From Clytia hemisphaerica (taxonomy: Eukaryota; Cnidaria; Hydrozoa; Leptothecata; Clytiidae): a stretch of 64,000 nt of DNA. The stretch is taken from NCBI GenBank assembly GCA_902728285.1, contig CACVBU010000050.1, positions 2,938,919 to 3,002,918 of the forward strand. Reading direction: 5' to 3'. A program made the position numbers and the translations under genes. Each line of letters opens with the position of its first letter. Position 1 is the stretch's first letter. Positions 10,345 through 21,629 of this stretch are shown piece after piece. The notes below the pieces were generated by a model. That model did not search any database. It saw nothing but the letters and a program-made list of their open reading frames with translations, and was not told where the DNA came from.

Positions 10345-12817
10345 ATGTGTTTTGAAAGTATATGCACAAGTAAAGTCGGTGGTCTTTTAGGCAAGAAAAA
10401 TGATAGAAGTTGTTGTCCCATAAGCTGCGATATGCCTATGATTGTTTGGAAATTAAAGTATTTATTTAAAACTTATATCATAATCCATGAGTTAACTTTG
10501 CGTAATATTGTTTTTTTTTACAGACATGTATTCTTGGGTCGTGGATGACATTGCAATAGAAAAACCCGATGGAAAAACGTACATAATTTGTCTTGGAATA
10601 AAACAAGAAAAAGGTACTAGAAAATCATTTTGAATATCATAGATTTCTCTGTAATTATCAGACATTTCACCCTTGTTCCACGATTTTATTGGTCCTATTC
10701 TTACACGCTTATCACGACTCTCTAATTCGAACCTCTCTTATTCGAAATTTGATACAAGGAGGGCGTCTTACATTTTTCACAAGAGCACTCCTACACTTGT
10801 GTTTTCGATACCGTCGTTGAGAAGAATTTTCCATTTATTTTCGTTACCAGTCTCCTCAAAAACTAACCGGGCCACTGAGATTTGGCATGTGTATACAAAC
10901 TAACAAATTAGTCCCCTCATTTGGAAAGTGGCATAAAATGAAGAGCGTCAATTGTATAAAAAAAAATTCGATTGAGATTTTGCACAACTTACTGTATTCT
11001 GGTTTCAGACAAACTGACAGCCAATGAAAATGGAGATATTCAAGTCAATTTGGAAGACGGTTCAGAAGAAGAAGGCATCTATGTTATCGCTTTGCCGTCA
11101 AACGAATCCACAGGTATGTTATATAAGACCATGTTCAGACGTCACGGTTCCGTTCCGTTCCGTTCCGAAACGGTTTCGAAACAAGCGTGAACGTCAAGAT
11201 TCGAAACGTCGAAAAAGAAGACGTTACAAAGCAAAACAGATCGAAACGGTTTCGCTCCACTTTTTTCATCGGAACTGAACTTCTCCGTTTTCTTGCTCCG
11301 AAACGTTCCAAAACCAATATGAACAGACTCGATCCGTAACGAAAATCATACCGGAGCGAAACGGAGCAGTAACGTGTGAACATAGTCTAATCATTTTTCA
11401 ATGGGCAAAATTACCCTCAGGGAGGGACGTCCAGGCAAAATGACCGACGGGTATATGTACACCCTAAAGTGTGTGATTTAAATACTCAAATACTGTTCTT
11501 CTTTGGCTTTTTTTATCTTTCCTAGAAGGTACTCGACAGAATTTTCAATGTTGTCTTCTTGCAAAAATCCTATGTAATAAACCACCAATGGAAGCTTCGA
11601 GTAATGACATTATAAATCCACGCCCAGTCTCCAACCAAAAAGTTCTTATTTTTCAGGTTTCCAAGTGCATGATGGAGAAGGAAATTATGATATCATTGAA
11701 GAATCAACGCAAGGTAAAGTCAAAAAGAAACAATCTTTACACCTTTTCGACCGTAGCTGCCAATTGCCGCGCGGGCATTTCTTTATCCGTTTTATCCAAC
11801 TAAACTCGATCCAAACCTTTTTTGACACATTTTTCTATTGTCAATAGATGCGAAAAAAGGACTGGGACGGTTTTAGTGTGATATAGCGGAGAAAAAAATA
11901 CTCGCGCGTCAATTGGTGACTACGGTCGAAAAGGTGTATTATCAATCATGTTCTTATTATGGGCTCAATAGACCTTTTCATAAATTACGTCATGAACATC
12001 ACTTGCCTCTTATTACCATGGTTTGAATTATGTCCCTTGAGACATTAAATAATTTAGTTTATGAATAGAAAGTAGTTTCAATAAAATCCATAGGGAGTTA
12101 ATGACCTTGGTAATAATTTCAAAACGAGGCAAGTGATGTTCGTGACGTAATAATTGGAGTTTAAGGAAAGGTCAATAACATCGGGGAAAATGCTACAGAA
12201 GAGTCTGTATAACTCTAAAACGGAATTCAAATTGGTTCGAATTAAAGATTTTCGAGCCATGGAGGCTAGTTTATAAGGCATTGTTAAACTGAAGAAACTA
12301 TCTAACTTGTTTAAGTTAAGGAGACATTCGAGTTATAGAGGGTCGTGTTATAGACATTCCACTGTATAAAAGTTTATGTACAAGCCAAATCAATCCCTTA
12401 TATTATACAGGGTGTCCTGAAAAAAAGTAGAAGGTCGAAACATATTGCTAAGTACTGTCGCTTTGTACTACTGTTTATTAACCCGAAAAAACATTGTATT
12501 ATGCTAAGGTAGAGAGCATCCGGCTACGGTGTGCGTGAGGTCAAGGGTTTAATCCCCGACTGGGTACACTGGGTATCACGAAAATCTTCGCTTTTAGTGC
12601 AAAATGGGTCAGGGGTAAGTGAAGAAAGGGCGGGATCGGCAATCAATTGGATTTTTCTACGTATGATAAGATTTCAATAAAATTATTTTCAATTTAAGGT
12701 TTTCAATCAAATGAAGAAGAGGAAGAGGAAGAGGGAGAAGAATATGAAAATGTTTGCATTGAAATTAGTCCTTCAGAGCAAGGTGAACCTAATTGCGACA
12801 CAGTATACGAAAATTAA
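10345..12817 (+). CDS. Small five-exon gene with tyrosine-based (SH2-binding-type) motifs, about 131 aa, unrecognised family
   Basis: Exons inferred from GT-AG sites and frame: 10345-10369, 10524-10613, 11009-11113, 11657-11713, 12699-12817, 396 nt in all with stop. All four introns are phase 1, so the internal exons are symmetric cassettes. Each later exon carries tyrosines in SH2-ligand-like settings: TYIIC in exon 2, EGIYVIAL in exon 3, NYDIIEE in exon 4, EEYENVCIE and the C-terminal DTVYEN in exon 5. YENV fits the pYxN rule for Grb2-type SH2 domains. The protein is acidic, with an E-run before YENV. No signal peptide or membrane segment is seen, so it is either a cytosolic adaptor or the tail of a receptor whose 5' exons I could not find. 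The N-terminal MCFESIC has cysteines that could be lipidated. Exon 1 is the least certain. Introns 3 and 4 contain MITEs and a SINE. Confidence 0.6.
11127..11387. mobile_element. Harbinger-type MITE inside an intron, TAA target duplication
   Basis: Left end GACCATGTTCAGACG and right end CGTGTGAACATAGTC are imperfect inverted repeats that continue about 35 bp into CGGAGCGAAACGG-like words. TAA flanks both sides (11124-11126 and 11388-11390), the usual PIF/Harbinger target site. The short ORFs inside are chance products of the repeats. A related right end is at 33545-33574, again followed by TAA. Confidence 0.75.
11971..12173. mobile_element. MITE with about 40-bp inverted arms, intronic
   Basis: GACCTTTTCATAAATTACGTC at the left is matched inverted near 12145-12173, and ATGAACATCACTTGCCTC is matched inverted at 12124-12143 with mismatches. 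It lies in the last intron of the tyrosine-motif gene. No ORF. Confidence 0.7.
12200..12364. mobile_element. Partial pogo/Tigger-like element, right end
   Basis: The stretch ending GACATTCCACTG followed by TA resembles the right end of the element at 13135-13717 (GTTAAGGAGACAT then TTATAGAGG). The left end is missing or too diverged. Confidence 0.5.
12503..12650 (+). mobile_element. tRNA-derived SINE, copy 1
   Basis: GAGAGCATCCGGCTACGGTG and AGGGTTTAATCCCCG match the A-box side and B box of the copy at 15024, followed by a non-tRNA tail. Too degenerate to be a functional tRNA. Confidence 0.6.
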
Positions 12818-13134
12818 CAGAACAATCCATCATAAGAATCTCGGCCAGCCTCGTACCGAGAGTCACTTACACCACTTTTTGACTTTATTTATGAATGTGA
12901 TATTGCCATTTGCTCTCTAATCATAAAAACCGAACAAAGAGACTGGATACTAGCTTGTATTTTAGCTTGAAAATAGTTTGGTGTAAATGGGTCCATCTGA
13001 TAAAGTTGAATTTGGTCTGAAATGAACGTGTAGATCAGACTTAGACGCTCGCTTGAAGAAGATTGAGTTCTGGGTTTAATCCATGGGATGTGAGGGTTTT
13101 CTGATTTTGATCTAGAAGTTTTCTCTTTGTAATA

Positions 13135-13717
13135 CAGTAGATTCTCTTTAGTTCGAACCTTTAAAACTATAAAGTCTCCTTAACTCGAGCAAGTTTTATG
13201 GTCACTTCAGTTAACAATGCCTTATTACCTATAAACCTTACTTTATAATTCAAAATTTCCTATGAACGTTGCAACGCTGTCCCATAGCCCCGATGGAACT
13301 TTTTCCCACAGCGGGGATGCAAATTTCTCTTTAATTCGAACTTCTATAACTAAAATGTCTACTTAACTGGAGCAGGTTTGATGGTTCCTTTAGTTAACAA
13401 TGCCTTTGAACCTGTAAACCTTTCTTCTTAACTGGAAATTTCCTTACCTCGAACAAGTTTGTGTTCCCAACGAAGCGTTTTTGAGTTATCGACGTTATAA
13501 CGCTGTTTCATAGCCCCAATGAGACTTTTTCCCATAGTGGGGATGTAAAATTCTATCGAAAACCCAGTAAGGATAAAAAAATGTTGTATGGCGACTCTGC
13601 AGCGGAAAAATATGCTGACAGTGCCAACACTGGCGGGCCTTTACACCGCTTAGGCTTTCTTGTTCGAGTTAAGGAGACATTAGAATTATAGAGGTTCGAG
13701 TTAAAGAGACTCCACTG
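13135..13717. mobile_element. pogo/Tigger-like MITE, 583 bp, TA target duplication
   Basis: Starts CAGTAGATTCTCTTTAGTTC and ends with the inverted equivalent AAAGAGACTCCACTG, with TA on each side (13133-13134, 13718-13719). The inverted ends extend about 60 bp. The interior has repeated blocks with CATAGCCCC and GGGGATG. The end sequence and TA site fit Tc1/mariner-pogo relatives. No transposase. Confidence 0.75.
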
Positions 13718-14358
13718 TATGAAACTTTCAGCTCACAAAATTTTATAGAATTTTAAGGCATTTCTTGTTTGAAATTAGTTTATTTTTAAAATTCACAGCT
13801 TGAAGTTGGAGAGCAGAGTTGCAAACTCAATGGAACTAATATGGACAGTTTCTTTTATAATATGTAAATAACATTATATCACAACTCTCCTACTTTTTTA
13901 CGATTTTTTTTCTCGAAAACAAAATATTTTCCAGTAAAGAACAGTTTATTTTTTGACTCTATTAGAGAGATTACTCTTTGGTGGCTTTATTTTAGGGGAG
14001 GTGGATGATGCAGGGGGTTGGCACACTGGGAGAAAATCCATATAATGGGGGGGGGGTCAATATAAAGTGATTTTCCCAAAAAGTCTTATTCAGGAAAGTT
14101 TCCTAAAATGGAGGTCAAAACTAATAAAGTTAATATGCTAAGAATATCAATATCATGAAAATTGACCACTAAACCTAAAAATACCATTCAAAATAATTCA
14201 GCTGGGAAAAAATTAAGGATTTACATATTTTTTACCATGAAAATATTCCAGAGAAATTCGTACTGTATGAAAAATCTTTTCGATTCGTACATGGTAATGT
14301 TTTTTGTCAGAATGAGATGATAATTTTGAATGAATTTTTATTATATGTTTTTTTATAA
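13718..14358. other. Spacer with homopolymer runs
   Basis: No gene seen. Contains a G run at 14048-14057 and AT-rich sequence leading into the foldback structure. Confidence 0.3.
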
Positions 14359-15023
14359 CCCTGGTAAAAATTCTTGATAAGATCTGAAAAGATCGTTGAA
14401 GATCTTTCAAAATCTTTAACAAGTAAGAATCTTATGAAGTCTTTGTAAGATCTTACAACGATTCTTAGGCAATCTTGAAAATTTCTTCCAACAAAAAGAT
14501 CTTTAAAGATCTTGTAAAGAAATCGTTAAGAATTGTCAAGATTCTTCCCGCATATTTATAGTAAGATGAATATTATTTCTCATTAAGTTCTTAAGTAGAA
14601 TCTTACGAAATCTTGAGCCATAAAATATTTTAAGATTCTTTGCATAACTTGTAAAGTTTCTATAAAGAGACTTTCCAAATCTTAACTAACTATTATGTGC
14701 AAAGAAGCTTTAAGATTCTTAGTGGTTCTTATCAAGTTTGAGTTAAGAATCTTAAAAGCACGTAAATTTCTGGTTATGATTGTTTTTCATAAGAAGGAGT
14801 CTTTAGACTCAAGGAGAGCAATCTCTTAGGATAGTATTTACGAAACAGTTTTTGGTCAGCTTCGAAATACGGTAAGTGGTTTTTTTCTTTTGTGTGTGTG
14901 TTATCATTGACTGTACTAATGAAATAGTTGATTAATGACGAGGTCATCAGTTGAATGCTGTCACTCGAGCGAAGCTTTCGGCCCTTATTCAATAACTGAA
15001 CGGGGATTGTAGTAAAGTCAGCG

Positions 15024-15235
15024 ACCGTAGTGCAGTGGTAGAGCATCCGTCTACGGTGCGCAAGGTTGTGGGTTCAACCCCCGGCCGGGTCACACCAAAG
15101 ATTCCTAAAATGGTACTTGATGCCTCTCTGCTTGATGCTCAGCAAGTAAGTGGAGCAATCCCTCCCCTAACTTCAGATAGCTAGATAGCTATCGAAAGTG
15201 GACTCTGCAGGTCACCTCCGACTTACTTTTACTTA
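15024..15235 (+). mobile_element. tRNA-derived SINE, copy 2, inside the left arm of the foldback
   Basis: TAGTGCAGTGGTAGAGCATCC fits a Pol III A box and GGGTTCAACCCCCGG a B box, with partly paired acceptor bases. A tail of about 140 bp follows. It has no counterpart in the right arm, so it inserted after the arms formed. Confidence 0.7.
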
Positions 15236-16044
15236 AGATTCCGTCAATATCTTGAATCACTGTAAGGGACAAGAATCTTATTCAAAACTTATAAAAGAGT
15301 CTTATCAGGTCGTTAAAGATCTTGAAAGATCTTGGCACGTTCGTAGTAAGAAACTGAAAAAGAATAAGCAAAGTTTCTTGATAAGATCTTTTCAAGAACT
15401 TTTCAAGAATTTTTACCAGGGAAGCGTTGCACTTATAGGATGTCTAGGTTTAGATATGATAAAAATGTATACCTTGAGCGAGCTGTTTTTGTCTGTTTTG
15501 GGCTGGGATTTTACAGATTTTCGGAATTTCCCTGAAATTTTGTATGGGATATAAGCATCCTGATAATCATTTTTTATCCTTGTCAATCCCTCGACTAAGC
15601 ATCATCTCCGAGTCTGTTTTCAAATTTTAGTATGTTTATAAAAAAAATGTATAATACTGTTTTAATATTTTCCTAGATGAAAAATTGGTAGATTGTAAAG
15701 TTTTTCCTTCACAACTTATTAAACTATTCCTAGATTAGTGTATACCAACCCAATATACAGCGTAAATTTACATACCTAAAGCAAAAATGTTGTGTTTTTG
15801 TGAAAGGTTTGAGTCAACCTTGCCCCCGTGTATTACAGCTTTTATTGCGTTACTGATGGACGCAAGAGAATACCTTGGTGTATTGTCTGGCGCTATAACC
15901 CTGGTAAAAATTCTTGACAAGTTCTTATCAAGAAACTTTGCAAGTTCTTGCTCAGTTTCTTACTACGAACGTGCCAAGATCCTTTAAGATCTTTAAAGAT
16001 CTGATAAGATTCTTTTGTAAGATGCTAATAAGATTCTTGTCTGT

Positions 16045-16190
16045 TACAGCGATTCAAGATTCTTACCGAATCTTAGAACAACTATCCTTGGATGAAATCT
16101 TTAACTTAACCACGCGAGATAGTTTTGATCAGCGTTACATCGATTCAAGATTCTTACCGAATCTTAGGACAACTATCCTTGGTGACTAGC
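16045..16190 (+). repeat. Direct repeat of about 90 bp
   Basis: CGATTCAAGATTCTTACCGA and the following bases through ACTATCCTTGG occur twice (near 16050 and 16140) inside the right foldback arm. Confidence 0.6.
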
Positions 16191-16597
16191 CTCGGTGAGC
16201 TCCAAACCCCTGACCCAAGGACTTTTGTAGTGACGAGTAAACAGTCTAACTGACGAGTTAGGCTAACTGTCTAGATCGCTATTTATCCGGTATTACGCCA
16301 TCCACATTGTATTCTTCGCATTTACTTGTCAGCGCTAAATTACTCATTGTGGTGTATACAATATAGACTCTGTTGTGTAGCAATCTACTAATTTGCCGTA
16401 AATCTACAGATATCTGTAGAAATATGAAATCTACATATTTTGTAGAATAATAATTTTACCCTATATACCCTATTTGTATGGTTGTATGTAAATTTGATAT
16501 TCAAATTCTTTAAAAAAAGTCAAAATCGAAGATTTTATCATAACCACAAATTTACGTGTTATTGTGTTTATTCAACAAGATTCTTAACCCGAACTTT

Positions 16598-16780
16598 ATA
16601 AGAAACACTAAGAATCTTAAAGTTTCCTTGCATATTTGTCAATTAAGATTTGGAACGTCTCTTTATAAGAACTTGATAAGAAACGCTAAAAATCTTAAAG
16701 TTTCTTTGCATATTTGTCAATTAAGATTTGGAAAGTCTCTTTATAAGAACTTGATAAGAAACGCTAAGAATCTTAAACTA
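16598..16780 (+). repeat. 78-bp tandem repeat, 2.3 copies
   Basis: Units start at 16598, 16676 and 16754 (ATAAGAAACRCTAARAATC) with few mismatches. Present only in the right foldback arm. Confidence 0.8.
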
Positions 16781-17086
16781 TTTTATGGTTGCAAGATTTC
16801 ACAAGATTTCATAAGATTCTTCTTAAGAACTTAATAAGAAACCTAAATTTTCTTACCATAAATGTGTGCGAAGAATCTTGACAAATCTTTAAAGATCTTT
16901 TTGTAATAAGAAATTTTCAAGATTGCATAAGAATCTTTGTAAGATCTTACAAAGATCTCTTAAGATTCTTACTTGTTAAAGATCTTTAAAGATCTTTAAC
17001 GATCTTTTCAGATCTTATCAAGAATTTTTACCAGGGAAGAAAGCTTATGGGCTCTGACCATAGTGAACTTTTAATATTTGCCACTT

Positions 17087-17278
17087 ACAAAATATAAAGT
17101 TCTACTTGATGTAGCCCACAAAACTGTGGCATGTTATACATATTCTGTTAGGCCAATTATCCGCGAGTCTGAAAATTTAAGAATCGCAATGAAAAAATTT
17201 GATGAAGAAGAAAATGAAGACTTTTGCGAAGAAGAGTATTTTAACTTTGAAGAGCTTAGTTTCGGCAAAGAAAAATAG
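17087..17278 (+). CDS. Possible terminal exon, acidic C-terminus, unrecognised
   Basis: An open frame without an ATG near its left edge ends in a stop at 17276-17278. It reads like protein, with a basic-to-acidic shift and a tail rich in E, D and aromatic residues (FDEEENEDFCEEEYF). It lies just beyond the foldback and inside the 17043/19429 inverted pair. No upstream exon identified. Confidence 0.25.
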   Translation, partial: TKYKVLLDVAHKTVACYTYSVRPIIRESENLRIAMKKFDEEENEDFCEEEYFNFEELSFGKEK

Positions 17279-18063
17279 TGCTTTTTGACCAATTTCCAAT
17301 CCCAATTTTTGATAGAAAAGCAGCCATAACTTTTAATGCATTAATTTAGAAAGTTTTTCTGAAAAATGTAAAACAGTTCAATTCTTTGCGGACAGTTTGA
17401 AAAAACTTCGAAACAAAAAGGTTAACAAGAATCGCAAAATTCCGACTAAATATTTCCTTAAAAATGAAGGTCATTATTGACATATATAAAAAAGCACACA
17501 TAATAAAGTATACATATATATTTGTCCAGAAAGAACTGGCATGTTGTTTGCTTTGATTTGGTGTTTAAAAATATGTACTTATCAGTCCTAAAAAAAATAC
17601 AAATTTGAATATAATGAGGGCAATAAGTCTGGTTAAATGTTACTTTATTCACAAGATTTAAGGATTACTGAAAAAATACTACTGCAGATGAACTAAACTC
17701 AAAAACTAAAACTTTACAATAAATTTACATTACGACAAAGTAAAAATCTATCTTTAATAGCAACAAAGAAAAAAATGTGGCTCAAAGTTTTAAAGCATTT
17801 AAATAGCTTGTAAACAGTAGACCTTTTTTTAAAGAGGCAGCCATATTGAATAATTATGTACTCCAGCATAACAATGATACAGTCATGCATAATTACTGCA
17901 TCATACATATTTTAAAAATTCAGTAGGTATAGAGAATTCAAGATTTGAAAACAGACACTGCATTGGTTTACAAGACTAGACTAGAGAAAGATGTCAACCA
18001 TCCACACGGTTCATGAAAAAAATAAAGTATTTATCAAAAAAAGGTTCTCTTTTTTTTGGTAAT
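17279..18063. other. AT-rich spacer
   Basis: No gene or repeat recognised. Confidence 0.3.
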
Positions 18064-18466
18064 CAATACACCGTTAACAGAGGTGTCGGTTGTGCACGCG
18101 TATGAACAATTTTCTATTGTTTTGATTTTGGCAACCACAAGAAACTTCACTCTCCCCTGTAAAAAATGGTAAGTAAAACATCCAGTTTCCATAAGAAAAC
18201 CCAGCAGAGAAATGGTAGGTAAAGAACTCCTTTTAATCATAACTTCTTTTCCTCTTGATGAATTTTTGTGAAATTTTCAGGAGAGATACATAAAATTGTC
18301 ATTAATATCATGTTCAAACATCTAAAACATTCTCTTTAAAGGAAGGAAAAACAATGGCAATGTTTACATTTCTCTAACTTTCCAGCCACAGTACTAAAGT
18401 GAGCATTTTTACCTACCGCCTCTACGGTGTGGAGATGGCATGGTGAGACTGTTAAACGGTGTATTC
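18064..18466. mobile_element. MITE A, copy 2, opposite orientation to 6349-6757
   Basis: Ends CAATACACCGTTAACAG and CTGTTAAACGGTGTATT are inverted repeats. The interior shares AGGAGTTCTTTACCTACC (inverted) and CTTTCCTTTAAAGAGAATG-type blocks with copy 1. No coding capacity. Confidence 0.8.
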
Positions 18467-18997
18467 CAACAAACAACAATCAATATACCGTAACATGATC
18501 CCACGGTGTAAACATTATCAACCAACAAAAACCCACACCACCAAAATTGTAAAAATAAGTCAATATAATTTCTATCAACAATTTCTCGTAAAATTTTTTT
18601 TTTTCCAACATTCTGACTGTCTGATACCAATCATGGCTGGAGTCATCATGTGTAAGAGTGACTGTGTATAACAACAAAAGTTTATTGAAAATCATCCCAC
18701 GGTCATGGTGAAGCTAAAGATTTATCAACCAAACAAAACTGACGCCAAGTCAAATCTGTCGATTAAAAATTTCCATGAAAATTACAATCGAAACTTTTAT
18801 CTCATAAAATGCTTTTTTCAACATTCTGGAGGTGTTCAAAGTTAGAGGTATCATATGTAGAGCCAAGCAATACATGGAAAGTCATTTGCTATCCCATTTG
18901 CCATGAGATATACGAGTCAAGAAATCAAACAAAAACCAACAAATCATGTCTCTTCACTTTCATGTCACATCGTGTTTTTATGGGGTAACCAGAAAGT
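18467..18997. other. Spacer
   Basis: Contains the word CAACATTCTG near 18605 and 18820 in similar AT-rich settings, suggesting an old duplication of about 200 bp. No gene seen. Confidence 0.3.
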
Positions 18998-19018
18998 CAA
19001 TCCACAAGAACAGCCATC

Positions 19019-19192
19019 TTGCGGCCCGCTCGGAACTTTATTGAAGTCGTTGCATTGAAGCGGTGAGACTAAACCGACGTCAGAAAAAAACACTTTTTGG
19101 TCATTTGCGGCCCGCTCGCAAGGGTACTCAAAACTTGTTGAAGACATTGCATTGAAGCAAAAATACTTAACTGACGCTAGAAAAAAACTTTG
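19019..19192 (+). repeat. Two diverged tandem units of about 85 bp
   Basis: TTGCGGCCCGCTCG, TTGCATTGAAGC and AGAAAAAAAC occur in the same order at 19019 and 19105. Confidence 0.6.
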
Positions 19193-19466
19193 CTTGAATG
19201 TCCGATATGGATTATAATAGTAATAGCGCTAACGCTATTGTTATATTAACGTTTTTTTTAAGTTTATAACGTCATTTTTGCAATTAATTTCTTAATTACT
19301 CTTAAAGGATTTGATTAAAAAGCAATTTATGAAGGCAATTCTTTGTTGAAAGTGTTAAAGAACCTAAAACATAACTTTTATGTTCAAATACTAAAATCAA
19401 TTTGCCGACTATGGTCAGAGCCCTTAAGCATCAAGAAGGTGATAATACGCATGGAACGAATTTCCC

Positions 19467-19566
19467 AGCTGGCACACAACGTTGTTTTAAGAATTTAACG
19501 TTCACCTGACGTTAAAAGGACGTTGTAAACGTTATTTGAACGTTGAAACAACGTTGTGTGCCAGCT
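19467..19566. mobile_element. 100-bp hairpin MITE rich in AACGTT
   Basis: AGCTGGCACACAACGTTGTTT (19467-19487, 21 bp) is exactly inverted at 19546-19566; the loop holds more AACGTT-like words. No ORF. Confidence 0.8.
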
Positions 19567-19679
19567 AGGTTTGGGTTTGATTAATTTATGGATTATGATG
19601 AGGTAATTATCTTGAATCTTTTTAAAAGTCGCTCCGTAATCTTTGACTTTCTTCCAAAAATGTTGCATTGAATTGCTCA

Positions 19680-19926
19680 TACACGTTTTTTTTTTATAAG
19701 AACGTCAAAAATTTTTGAAGCCTTCGGATGTTCTTAGTTTTTTGGATTTGAAGCCTAAAAATATTCTTAAAATGTTCTTATTTTCAGTATTTTTTGAGCA
19801 TTTTGATGTAATTTCTTAAGAAATTTCATGTTTTTACGTCTTCAAAGCCTTAGTATGTTCTTAAATTTTTGGGCCTCGAAGCCTTATGTTCTTATATAGT
19901 TTGTTCTTATAAAAAGAAAACGTGTA
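19680..19926. mobile_element. MITE B, copy 1 (TACACGTTTT ends)
   Basis: TACACGTTTTTTTTTTATAA at the left pairs with TTATAAAAAGAAAACGTGTA at the right. The interior carries repeated GAAGCCTT and ATGTTCTTA words. A truncated relative is at 50742-50870. Confidence 0.75.
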
Positions 19927-21629
19927 GCACTTAATTCATAAATATTTGTTGCACTGTTAATTCTGATTTCAAGATACCCTGGTACATTTTTCTTCTACAA
20001 TAACGAACCTTCTAACTTTGGCGTACGAAAGAGTAATTTGGCTTTTTTTTACTCGAACCCAGCTCCTTAAGTTTGATATTTGTGCATTCTTATAGCGCTC
20101 ACGAATCGATTGTATCACGTCCATCAGTCCCGGGAGTGGGTTCTAGGTTTGCGAGATGATGGGTATATACGATTGATCCAAGCCAGAGTTCGGAATTGAC
20201 GCTAGCTAGAGAGACTGAACTTTGAAGATTTTGTCCTTTTTTTTAGGGGTACTTTCGAGGGTGCAAAAAAAGGTTCCCTCATGCTTTATGGCCTGCAAGT
20301 ACCCGGCACATCTCCCCCTAAGTCTCCCCCTCCCCTAGGCCATCAGTAAAATCAAAAAGTGGTGCAACTACCCGGAACTTGACTGAACTTAACGGCCAAC
20401 GGGGACGTGCAGCTGGAGTTTGAAAAATGGACCCTGTCAGATGAGAATATTTGGTAAATTTGGGACCCTGTCAGAATGAAAAGGGGCCAAAATGACTAAA
20501 AGTAGACGAAAAATTGAAAAAAAAATTCTAATTTCCACCCTGAAAATTGTCAAAAACTACAAAAAGTCATTAAATATCGACACTGTCAAATACAAAAAAA
20601 ATAATATATTTGAGACTCCTTCAGCGGGGCACGTCAAAATTTTGACTAAGTGAAGTGCCCCTCCCCCTACCCTGAGTATCAGAGGCCAAGTTTTCAAAGA
20701 GAAAGTATTATATTGGGATCAATAGAAGAATAGCTACTGTAAAGCTGTTTTGTTTCGAGTGCAGTTGCTGAAATTCAGAAGTTCTGACGTGCTGCTAGTG
20801 GTAGACAAAAATATTTAGCTGGATATTTTGTTGTGGTCTTTGGAGAGTGAATACTTCTAATGACACACATAGCCCTGATGCAAATGTTTCACTAGATCCA
20901 AATACTCAAAATTTGTTTTGGACCTGGAGGAGTTGGAGAGGAAATGTTTTAGATTCGATTCTAAACTTATGACGCTACAGTACAGTTTGCAATAAAAAAG
21001 TTACAGTATTTACTTCCAATGATAGTGATCCATTCTTGGCTTGTTTGCTGTGTTTGTCAGGAACGATGAAGTCTTGCAAAAATAGTAGAGGGCCAAACCT
21101 TAGGATCCGCGACAACTTTTTTAGGACGCAACCACATGAATTCCATTCGAAAGTTGGATGTATTTGAAGACATTTTCGCGAGGGGGGTCCGCTGCTAAAG
21201 CCTGGCAAAATTTTTTAGGGCCCAAATTGGGAAATTGGCCCCGTAAAAAATTGACGTTAAGGGCGATGTTCGAAAAACACGGCTTATTATATATCGTTGG
21301 AGCGGGAATCTTTCGCTGATCAAGAATCAATTCACAACTATGGCCTCAAAATGAACGTATCTCGAGCTATGACTCTATTTGTGAGGATAGGTAAATTATC
21401 TGCTTGAAAAGAATTGACGTCAAAACAGAGAAATTCTTAATTGTCTCTCGCCCGGATAAGGTAGCTTTACTCAAAAGACAGAGCTTGCTATTGCTTTTGA
21501 TTTCTAAAGAAAAGAAGCCCATGCATTGTATTGCAATGGCATTGCTTCTTTTAAACGTCTGCATCGATTCTCAAAGCTCAAGAAGTTTTCTGATCAAAAG
21601 CTCTCATTTCTTTGGTGAAATCATATTCT
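19927..21629. other. Spacer before the Cys/His protein exon
   Basis: No gene supported. Holds the dispersed 33-bp repeat (20668-20700). At 21614-21645 a near-duplicate of GTGAAATCATTTTCTATGA precedes the exon. Confidence 0.3.
20668..20700 (+). repeat. Dispersed 33-bp repeat, copy 2
   Basis: Partner of 8250-8282 (two mismatches). Confidence 0.5.

Larger units (their letters stand above)
14359..17036. repeat. 2.7-kb foldback structure built from AAGATCTT/AAGAATCTT words
   Basis: Two arms (14359-15421 and 15899-17036) are inverted copies around a 477-bp spacer. The outer 39 bases, beginning CCCTGGTAAAAATTCTTGAT, match perfectly as inverted repeats, and the next about 200 bp match at roughly 85 percent. 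The inner ends (15421 leftwards, 15899 rightwards) match each other too, sharing GTTTCTTACTACGAACGTGC inverted. Both left ends are preceded by TATAA and both right ends followed by AAG, so each arm may also be read as an element of its own. Self-palindromic words AAGATCTT occur dozens of times. No convincing ORF. If transcribed it would fold into a very long hairpin. Confidence 0.8.
17043..19429. repeat. Widely spaced 22-bp inverted pair
   Basis: GGGCTCTGACCATAGT with flanks (17043-17064) recurs inverted at 19408-19429 with one mismatch. It may mark the ends of a decayed 2.4-kb DNA transposon, but no duplication or transposase was found. Confidence 0.35.

Noticed and set aside
11024..11383. 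ORFs on both strands with RSV/FRN-rich proteins
   Set aside because: They are read through the intronic MITE and overlap a real exon in another frame.
15027..15095. tRNA gene
   Set aside because: A and B boxes are present, but acceptor stem pairing is poor and a SINE-like tail follows.
14359..17036. CRISPR-like or satellite array
   Set aside because: Words are irregularly spaced, self-palindromic and arranged as a large inverted repeat in a eukaryotic genome; no spacers.
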